Assembly: GCA_014905825.1 (NCBI GenBank)
Contig: JACGCN010000010.1
Span: 248,001 to 312,000 of the forward strand
Length of the DNA: 64,000 bases
Origin: Lyophyllum atratum
Lineage: Eukaryota > Basidiomycota > Agaricomycetes > Agaricales > Lyophyllaceae
Reading direction: 5' to 3'
A program made the position numbers and the translations under genes. Positions 56,267-64,000 of the stretch are shown in pieces. The notes under the pieces are model-generated. The model searched no databases, was not told the DNA's origin, and worked only from the letters and a program-made list of their open reading frames with translations. Numbering within the stretch: the first letter of the stretch is position 1; each line of letters opens with the position of its first letter.

Positions 56267-58724
56267 CTATAATTGAAGTCCGAGGTTAACGTGGACGGCC
56301 TTGACTTGAGTATACCTGTCATGACGTGTGAACGACGTCGCTTTAAAAAGCATGAGGACATGACGTACGTATCAAGGGCATACTCGCCCATCTCACGACC
56401 AATCCCAGATTGCTTGTACCCCCCAAAACGGCACACCAACATCTCCATTTGACGCAGAATTTATCTAGTTAGTAGATCAAGTGGGAATTAGAAACGTTAG
56501 TAGCTTGAAATTTCATAGTCATCCCAAGTAGGCACTCACCCAGGCAGTCCCTGATTCCAACTGATGCGCAACCCGGATCGCACGGGAAATGTTTTGAGAA
56601 AACACGTTACAAGACAGGCCGTAGGTGGTGTTGTTCGCCGCCTCGATGACCTCTGCGATGATACCGAATGTCAGCCTCGTGATAGATCATAGCCACAGCG
56701 GAGAACATTCGTACCTTCCTCCGTCTTGAATTTGATCACAGACGCAACGGGACCAAAGATTTCCTCCCGAATTATCTTCATCTCAGGCTTGACGTTCGTG
56801 AAAATCGTGGGCTCCACAAAGTACCCCTCATTTCCATGTCGTACGCCGCCGACTTGAACATTTGCTCCGTCTTTCTTTCCGGACTCGATGTATCCCATGA
56901 CGCGCTGAAGAGAGAAAAGTTCAGTAACTAAACCTAAACAAACGCTAGAAACAAACATCAAATTGTGTCTGTGACACCAGCGGACCATGCTTGGTACCCT
57001 GCTCAAAAGGATCGCCAGTCGCGCCGGCGAGGCCCTTCGCAATCACTGTCATCTTCTCAAGGAACGCGTCGTGGATCCCTTCTTGCACGAAAATACGAGA
57101 ACCAGCTATGCACACCTGGCCTACGTGAGGTTGAGACCAGTCATCAAATATCCCACAGTGTTCCTTGCAAGGATGGCTTACCCGCGTTATAGCTTATAAT
57201 AGGAAGGGAAGACATTAATAAGCCGCAGAGTCTAGGGGAAGAAGTCCCACTCACAAGATAGCCATTGAAGCCCACTTGACTGCTTGCTCCAGATCTGCAT
57301 CGTCGAACACGATAGTCGGGCTCTTCCCGCCAAGCTCCAATGTAACGTCCTTCAAGTTCGACTCTGTAGATGCTCGCATGATCGCGCGGCCGACCAGGGT
57401 GCTGCCTGTAAATGCCACCTTTGAAATGTTAGGGTGTGAGGCGATCGCGGCGCCAACAGTTGGGCCTAGTCGACCAAATGCTGCTTTAACATACGGAACA
57501 GCGGGCTTAAGGGAGAGAACGTGCCATAGCCATTGATGATGTTGACGACGCCCGCGGGGAAACCAGCTTCATTGATCAAACCTGCGAGCTTGAGCGCAGT
57601 CAGTGGCGTGACCTCAGATGGCTACAAAGCTCAAGATATTAACATGTGGGAAGACAAAATGGTATAGAGAGCCTGCCTTCAGAACAACGGTGTTTCCCGT
57701 GGCAAGCGCAGGCGCGATTTTACCGATCGCCATGACCTGTTGCACAGCTGTCTTGAGTGAAACGAATATAAAGGACGTGAACGTACATACCAAAGGAAAA
57801 TTCCAAGGAACGATTTGACCCTGCAGACGAAGAAATGAGAGAATTAATGGCAACACGGGGAGATGCAACACGTACCACAACACCATAAGGTTCATGCCTC
57901 GTATATGCAAATTTAGTGTCGTTTGTCTTGAGCGCGGCAGATGGCGCATCAGGCACAATCACAAGCACCGTAGAACCACAAACCCACCTCGATGGTCTTT
58001 CCCTGAACCTTATCCGCCCACCCAGCGAAATAACGGAGGTGATTTATGGATTGCCCAACATCCCCAGCCCGCGCCCCATAGAAACCTTTCCCTGCAGACA
58101 GAACTTAACTCAGAGGGCGATAATGGGGCCAGCTCTGACATACCGACATCCAAGGCCTCAAGTGCTGCAAATTCGTCCTGACGCTCCTCAATTAAGTCTG
58201 CAAGCTTATGGAGGAGACGGCCCCGAACGGAGCCCGGCGTTTTAAGGCCCCACACAGTCTTATAGGCCTACAGTCGCAATTGCGATTCGTTGATGAGCGG
58301 TCGCGTTCAAGGAATAGTTGGAATATAAAATGGGAACGTGCCTTGAGCGCAGCGGCGACAGCGATGTCTACATCTGCAGCATCACCTGCAGAGACAGCAG
58401 TGATGACTTTTCCGGTCGCTGCGCAAGTATTAGGGAAACGAGCATGAGATCACCCGTCGTGTCACAGAACATACCAGGATTTATCACACTAAAAGCGATG
58501 GAAATCCTCAGCAGTTGAATATGTGGCAGGGAAACTGCACTCACTCGATGGTGGCTTTTTCGTTATCAGGTTTCACCCATTCGCCATTGATAAAGAGCCT
58601 GCGAATCAGTCGAGTCAGTCATCGTGAATCGTTGTGTAAGTGTTATCGGTGCATACCCTGTGTGGATGGTCGAGCTTCCTTTGTACACCGGCGTGTCGAA
58701 GGTGTAGGTAAATGTTCCGCTCAT
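56267..58724 (-). CDS. Aldehyde dehydrogenase, NAD(P)-dependent
   Basis: Oxidises aldehydes to carboxylic acids in the cytosol or mitochondrion. From 58724 the protein starts [19 protein letters not shown], then [79 protein letters not shown] and [14 protein letters not shown]. The catalytic part has [22 protein letters not shown] (general-base Glu) and [11 protein letters not shown] (nucleophile Cys). It continues with [16 protein letters not shown] and [16 protein letters not shown], ending [12 protein letters not shown] at 56267-56269. All active-site residues are present. More than ten introns, one apparently GC-AG (donor AAG-gcacgt after AVAAALK). Substrate range cannot be read; the basidiomycete N-terminus has no targeting signal that I recognise. 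Confidence 0.92.
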
Positions 58725-59675
58725 TGTGTTTGTAATTGCACTGGAGTATCGGAATCGATTATTTATCAGATGGTCGAAGGATGAGGGAAAGTGGGATGCT
58801 CACACTCACAATCGGCGCGTATAAATGCAATCCCCGGTGATCGTCACAGGAGATGCTTCTTGCTCCCATGCGACCCACGTAGCCACATTTGTGTTCTGAT
58901 GATCGAAATGCAGTGGATGGGCGGTGGGAAGGGCCATCGATCTCTTGACCTACCGTTGTTCCATTCGCCATGTAAGAGTCAATGTCGAAATGGGTATTGG
59001 ATATCGCCAAGTATCTGTGATGTGTATCTGGCGGTAAGTCCGCATTAAAGTAACCCTGCCCACGATTTGAAAGCAAATAGAGCGGATAGAAGCGGTGGGT
59101 GTGGGGGGCTACTGTAAAACACCAGACAAATGATGTTCACAGATATCGAGAAGACATTGAGAATACCAATATGATGGATGGCCCCTGGTTATGCAGCCAG
59201 TCGCGGCGACTTCGAGGTTCCTCAAATACCAGAGAATGATCATGCTGCACAGCCACATTCCACGACCTGCAACCGGGGTTGCGCCGGCTCTTTTCCTGAC
59301 CCCGCGAAGATATCGCTTCGCACGAAACTTTAACGATACGAACCAATTCTTGAACGTCTGCTCGGGTGCTGGTCACACGGGGCAAGTCTTCCCATATACC
59401 GATGAGTGACAAAAACGTGTCATAGAAGATAGCCACGAAGAACAGCGATAACCGACTGGGAGCGCGGTAGAAGATTAGGGAGCACCTGTATCTCGTGCAA
59501 GCACGAGGTCAGATGCATGACGCCGTCAAATAGGATATGTCTTGGGCGATATTGACTTAAGGAGTACGATCAGCCTGGGGAATTGAGGGGGAAGGACAAA
59601 GAAAACAGACGCTTACGTAACCCTGATCATCGACTCAACTCGCCGGTCCGGCAATCAGAACTTCCGTTCTTGAAG
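58725..59675. other. Intergenic region with two unassigned minus-strand ORFs
   Basis: Frames at 59137-59436 (MAIFYDTFLSLIGIWEDLPR, partly hydrophobic) and 58759-59076 (ending SIPLSLILRPSDK) have no recognised family. They overlap the promoter of the ALDH gene. They could be two exons of one small gene, but I could not confirm splice joins, so no gene is called. Confidence 0.35.
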
Positions 59676-60912
59676 ATGGCTTCGGACAACCAAGGTCATT
59701 CTATCCTGGTCTGTGGCTTCGGTATCATAGGCTTGACGACCTCTATCCGACTCCTTGAAGCTGGCTACAAAGTCACTGTAGTGGCATCCCACCATCCAGG
59801 AGATGCTCTCTCAGCTTATTACGCGTCATCAGCAGCTGGCGCACACCACTTGTCCTTCGCAGCCGATGACGATAAAAGACAACAAGCACTTGATCGGAGA
59901 ACTTTCGATGTAATGTGGAAGGAGGAAGAGGACGAGAAAGATTCGAGTGGGTTGATGAGGCTTACACAACACGAGTTTTATGCGACCGAGGGCGAGCGCC
60001 ATATCGCGTTCTTCGAGTCTCTGCCAGATGTCAGCATCCTTGGTATATAGAGGGAAAGCTGCAAGCTGATAGATAATGCGGTCATTCTCTCTAGTTCACC
60101 GTTCACTCTCCCGAGCAACTCCCGCCGTTCGCGAAACACGCCGTGTCGTTCACGTCGCTGACGATGGACACATCTGCGTACCTGCAGAAATTAGTGACAC
60201 GCTTCGAGGCGCTCGGTGGAACCGTACATCGCGCGTTCCTGGATTCGCTGGTTTCCGCGATGGACTTCGTTCCAGAGAAGGAAACGCTGATTGCGATCGT
60301 GAACTGCACAGGTTTAGGATCCTTGAACTTAAAGGACGTAGAAGATACGGACATGTACCCTATTCGCGGCCAAGTTGTAGTGTTGAAAGCTCCGTGGATT
60401 AAAGAAGGTCGTACGAACCAGATGGGGAAGCTCGGCGGAGGGGAAGGTGGCGAGCGGACCTATATCATTCCACGGAGGAGTGGGGAGGTCATCATCGGAG
60501 GGACAAGGGAAGTGGATGACTGGTAAGTTGGATGCATCCTCTTTTCTGTTTTGCACCAGCGCCTAAACTACCTACACTCAGGATGACGGAACCTCGTCCA
60601 GAAACGTCACTAGATATCAGAAGAAGAGCCTTGTCCTTGTTCCCGGAGCTGGCCCCGGAATCGTCTCGAGCTCGTGGACGCATACCAGTTCCGGAGGACC
60701 TTGATCCAGTCGTCTTGCGCGAGGTCGTCGGTTTCCGGCCAGCTCGGAAAACGGGTTTGCGGCTGGAGAGGGGTAAGGATATCATCCTTGGGTTAGACCC
60801 ATCAAATCAACGCCGTATATCCGTTCTGCATAATATCGGGCATTCTGGTGCCGGGTGGCAGAGTTGCTGGGGGTGCGCAGAGGAGATCGTTAAGATGGCG
60901 AATGAGCTGTAG
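59676..60912 (+). CDS. D-amino-acid oxidase
   Basis: FAD flavoenzyme that oxidises D-amino acids to keto acids, ammonia and hydrogen peroxide. The N-terminus from MASDNQG has the Rossmann fingerprint GFGIIG followed by LTTSIRLLEAGYKVTVVA. SAYYASSAAGAHHLSFA corresponds to the DAO helix that carries flavin contacts. A middle exon holds FTVHSPEQLPPFAKHAVSF, GGTVHRAFLD and VNCTGLGSL. The last exons give YPIRGQVVVLKAPW, TYIIPRRSGEVIIGGT, REVVGFRPARKTGLRLE (substrate-carboxylate Arg) and NIGHSGAGWQSCWGCAEE. It ends with ANEL at 60910-60912, without an obvious -SKL-type peroxisomal signal. It has three introns or so. Substrate preference is unknown. Confidence 0.92.
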
Positions 60913-61089
60913 TGGTTCCGGTGGCGCTGGGCTGACATTGGTCTTCAAGACGTTGCAAACAGCTCTTCTATTTTCTACAGACTGTTGATACCCTCTTTCG
61001 TTTTATATATCCCACTGCAATACTTGTGTTTGCTCACATAAAGTCAAGCATCGGCACGTACTGTTCCACAACCTGATAAACGAAATAAC

Positions 61090-61620
61090 CTAAAGTAGGC
61101 TCTCGATCCCGGCTTCAGAGTAATACCCTGACAATGCCCTCACCTCCTCATTGCTGGGACTAAAAGATTGATCTTCTAATTTCTTGAGAAAGAACATGCA
61201 CCTGATGTCGTCCCCAATGGGTCCACGTCCGTTGAGGAATCTGAATACAACCGAAGGCATTCCTTGAATGCCTCTCTCGCATCTCCGTCGTATTTGCTCC
61301 AGTGCTTCCCATTGCGCCATACGCCTTGACCTGCTCCAGTGTCCGTATCAGCATAGTGAGAGCAACGTCGTAGTCACCCTTCACGATATCGATACGTGCA
61401 AGCATCCTCATGGGGCTTGGTTTATAATCTTTCCGCCCGATACGGTCGTATTCTTGAATCGCAGATGCCGCCCATTTGTGAGCTTGCTCTTAGTCTCCCT
61501 GCCAGCAATAAACTTTTGCAAGGTGATAGGAGGATTCGACGAACTTGAGAAAGCAACTCCAGAAAGCCTTCAGCATTGCTTCAGCAAATCGTCAACAGTA
61601 AATTCACGAACTTTCTAATT
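61090..61620 (-). pseudogene. Broken fragment of a TPR-repeat protein
   Basis: On the minus strand SSYHLAKVYCWQGD is followed by an in-frame TAA and then EQAHKWAASAIQEYDRIGR, RMLARIDIVKGDYDVALTML and IRTLEQVKAYGAMGS. Together they form the typical two-helix TPR pattern with G/A/Y spacing. A further frame (EALEQIRRRC... VVFRFLNGRGPIGDDI) follows with a shift. There is no start, and the fragment is only about 150 residues. It looks like debris of a larger TPR or NB-ARC/TPR gene of the type common in basidiomycetes. Confidence 0.5.
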
Positions 61621-61940
61621 TCTGTGGAAGAGGATGGTGGAACTATGATACATATATGATGGAGATTTTAAACATGAAAACGATCTATAGTTTTAGGCGG
61701 TATGCATCGAGCATATGCAGTGACTCTTCCTTGTCCTCATCATGGACAGAGTCCTTCGAGTCTCAGTGCGTGAGGGCCCGAGGTCTGACTCAGGAGGGAC
61801 CTGCCATAGCAGGGAGAGGGGCGAGGCATGAACGAAAAAAATCCGTGTGTTTAAGATGCTCTGTGAGTAGTCTACTCACCGTCGGGGGATTACTAACGGC
61901 ACGCAGATGTGGCGCGAACGATGGCAGAGGCACAAATGCT

Positions 61941-63197
61941 TCATGCTTTCTCATCTCCTTCAACAGGGCCGACAGCGATAATCTCGTCGTCGTCGTCTGG
62001 GTCAGAAGGGGGAGGTTCGTCCTCGTCGCTATACAAGATTTGGTGATTCGGATTCGCGACTAGCAGGTCCTCGCTCTCATCCGCATCACGCTCTGGGCAG
62101 GTATTATCCACCATCAGTTCTTTTAATACGAAATCGAAAGAGTTGATCTGACCTTTCTGACGTCGCGATTCGACCCAGTTCTTCTCAAGATCCTCCATAA
62201 TGTTCTCCTGCATTGCAGTGACTTCATCTGAAGTGCTGCATGTCTTATAGCGCTCTATGAAGGTTCTGGTGCAGGACGAACATTAACACGAGACGGTAAC
62301 TTAAGTGAGAAAAGCGGTCGAAACGATGGAATTAGTAAGGACTGACATACCTGTTGACTTTATAGAAGGACCCACCCCACCCAAAACCACTTAGCAGCTT
62401 CTCGGCATAAGTATCGAACCCCGTAATATAGAAAGCAGCAGCCAAGGCTTCCACGCAGTTCAGCCGCCAGGGCTTTCCGTAGTTAGTCGGGTTTGTAGCA
62501 AGCAAATACGGGACTGGTCACGGATTTGAGGGTCAGTAAATTAGGATGGGGAAATCTCGTGGAGGTGCACATACGGAGGCGCTCATGCGGACTGGCTATC
62601 TTCCCGAACGGCACGTCATCCAAACGTGCCCATGAACACTCAACGACAGCAAGGCCACCTTTAAGTATGATATCGTGATCGGAAGGACTAATGACTTGTG
62701 TCCCTTTTGGTCTGCATCAGGCCATTAGACCCCGCAATCGTTAATCTGGGATGAAGACTGACGAGACGACTATGCCCCTGAACCGCGAGCCGACCTTGAG
62801 CTCCTTGATCAACCCCAGCCGTGCAAGCTTTTTACCAGAACAGCGGCGTGGGTCACAGTGGTCGAAGTCCTATAGCAAACATTTGTGATTCAGAGAGCTG
62901 GATAGATATAGTCAATGTGCATCATGGGCTCACCCACATCGCGACAGGCACTTCTATCTGCACGTCCTCTTCGTCTTCTTCACCCGTGCTTGTAGACCCT
63001 CCTTCATCTCCCTCATCCTCGCTAATAACGTCAACCGCGCTATCCGGCCTTCCGTCGATCCCTCCCCGGCGATCAGATATGTCTCGCTCTCGTCCTTTAA
63101 ACGCAAGATTTCGCGGTGCACCCCTGCCTGATCCACGGCCCCGCTTGCTGCCTCGATGGGAACTCGTTGAGGGGGTGCCTGAATTCTTTCTGCCCAT
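61941..63197 (-). CDS. tsr3: 18S rRNA aminocarboxypropyltransferase Tsr3
   Basis: Transfers the 3-amino-3-carboxypropyl group of S-adenosylmethionine to the hypermodified pseudouridine in the 18S rRNA during late 40S maturation. The start at 63197 gives a basic tail ([20 protein letters not shown]), then an acidic stretch (EDEGDEGGS). The conserved domain reads [51 protein letters not shown] in two exon pieces, [20 protein letters not shown] and [13 protein letters not shown], then [14 protein letters not shown] long fungal C-terminal extension with DSEDLL-like and DDDDEI acidic patches ends at 61941. Upstream Mets (to 63326) are less likely. It is convergent with the TPR remnant and separated from the Tup1-like gene by about 600 bases. 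Confidence 0.9.
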
Positions 63198-63793
63198 TGT
63201 ATACTTTTCGGATGAAGGGAGACAGGTAAACCCTGTTTTAGGGTCTAGAGTAGTTCCCTGTACATGTGTCATCGTGACCAGACTCGAATCCCAACTCCCC
63301 ACTCTTTTGATCTGCTTTAACTGCAACTGTAGGCGAGGTTCAAACCGAAGTGTTTTAAGAAAAGATCGATTCTATCTATAGAGGTACGGGATACGGTTTT
63401 CGAGGGGGGATCATGCGCCATGCTACATCACGTCATGTAAGCGTCGGACGCAGAAGGCAGAGAGCAGGGAGTAAGTATTACAGACCGAGTTAAGGTGGGA
63501 CGGGGAGGGGTCGGTTGGACTTGACTTCGAAGGGCTGTGAGATAGGACAAGAAGACACGAAACGGAAAGCAAGGGAAATAGATAATGAACAATTTTGTAC
63601 AGCGACGTAGGTTTGTAAGAGAAACGGTGTGGCGGTTGAAGGCACGGGAGACAGCAGGGTAAGGGGTCACGGCATCAAGAAGTGTCAGAAAAGGCTTTGA
63701 TAGTCAGAACAGGACGGAGGTGATAGACAAATACAGAGGCCAACAAGCAGGGAAAGAAAAGCGAATAAACAGGGGAATGATGATTTGGCGGTA
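63198..63793. other. Intergenic region between tsr3 and the second Tup1-like gene
   Basis: Both neighbours are on the minus strand, so it holds the tsr3 promoter and the 3-prime end of the Tup1-like gene. It shows no supported open frame. Confidence 0.4.
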
Positions 63794-63938
63794 TTAGATA
63801 GTATTATAGCTCCCTGAAACAAAGCATGAGAATTCGGGAATGGTAGACGGAGCATGGGCAACATACATATCCGCGCTTGCCAGTCCCCACTTCCTGTTGC
63901 AAGAATACTCCCTGCCGGGCTGAGGTCGATTGAGATCA
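63794..63938 (-). CDS. C-terminal exons of a second Tup1-like WD40 protein (cut by window edge)
   Basis: The penultimate visible exon reads VISIDLSPAGSILATGSGDWQARI on the minus strand. An intron splits the next Trp codon, and the last exon gives WSYNTI and stop (63794-63796). It matches the Tup1 C-terminus in the same window ([19 protein letters not shown], then WRYSNI) in residue order, intron position and phase. Bases 63939-64000 are intron, and the rest of the gene lies outside. It is therefore a Tup1 paralogue, roughly 53 kb from tup1 and on the opposite strand. Intactness cannot be judged. Confidence 0.72.
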
Positions 63939-64000
63939 CTGTTACCAAGCGATGAGAAGTAGAAAGAAGCAGAAGCACACGAAGATGAAGCAACAAACGC

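Overview
The window looks like nuclear DNA of a filamentous fungus, most likely a basidiomycete (Agaricomycetes). Almost every gene is cut by several short GT-AG introns of about 45-65 bases. Genes are packed on both strands without operons. The protein set (Tup1, SmD1, Tsr3, Gpi8, Sos7-like, Polo, Aurora, fungalysin, GH27 alpha-galactosidases, DUF2235, APH-like kinase, NRPS-like protein) is fungal. I reconstructed splice structures by eye from conserved protein motifs and intron phase, so outer coordinates are better supported than each internal junction.

Layout. 0-3 kb: start of an unknown gene, a Ctr copper transporter (-) and SmD1 (+). 3-7 kb: two short-chain dehydrogenases (-) flanking a decayed third copy. 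8.3-10.7 kb: the Tup1 corepressor (+). 10.9-17.1 kb: two tandem GH27 alpha-galactosidases (-) that carry N-terminal membrane anchors. 18.5-20.8 kb: a broken DUF2235 gene and a fragment of a heme dioxygenase. 21.4-26.8 kb: a Sos7-like kinetochore protein (+), a very short metallothionein gene (-), and the GPI transamidase protease Gpi8 (-) divergent from an HCNGP-family gene (+). 27-33.4 kb: an APH-like kinase, a truncated NRPS-like protein and an M36 fungalysin (all -), plus a displaced duplicate of the APH gene start. 34.9-37.4 kb: a third GH27 gene (+), secreted. 38.5-45.5 kb: Polo kinase and a long coiled-coil protein (+). 47.9-50 kb: an unassigned globular/low-complexity protein and a cytochrome b561-type membrane protein. 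50.4-55 kb: a chromokinesin-like kinesin and Aurora kinase, divergent. 56.3-64 kb: aldehyde dehydrogenase, D-amino-acid oxidase, a broken TPR fragment, Tsr3, and the last exons of a second Tup1-like gene.

Functional themes. At least four mitotic genes lie within about 33 kb (Sos7-like, Polo, kinesin, Aurora), and a long coiled-coil protein with a putative winged-helix start sits next to Polo. Kinesin and Aurora share one 231-base promoter containing a perfect 9-base inverted repeat. A second theme is secreted or surface carbon and nitrogen scavenging (three GH27 enzymes, fungalysin, SDRs, ALDH, DAO). A third is metal handling (Ctr transporter, metallothionein, b561). The window also shows clear gene birth and death: three tandem or dispersed duplications, four decayed gene remnants, and a truncated NRPS-like gene. 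I saw no tRNA, rRNA, CRISPR array or intact transposon.
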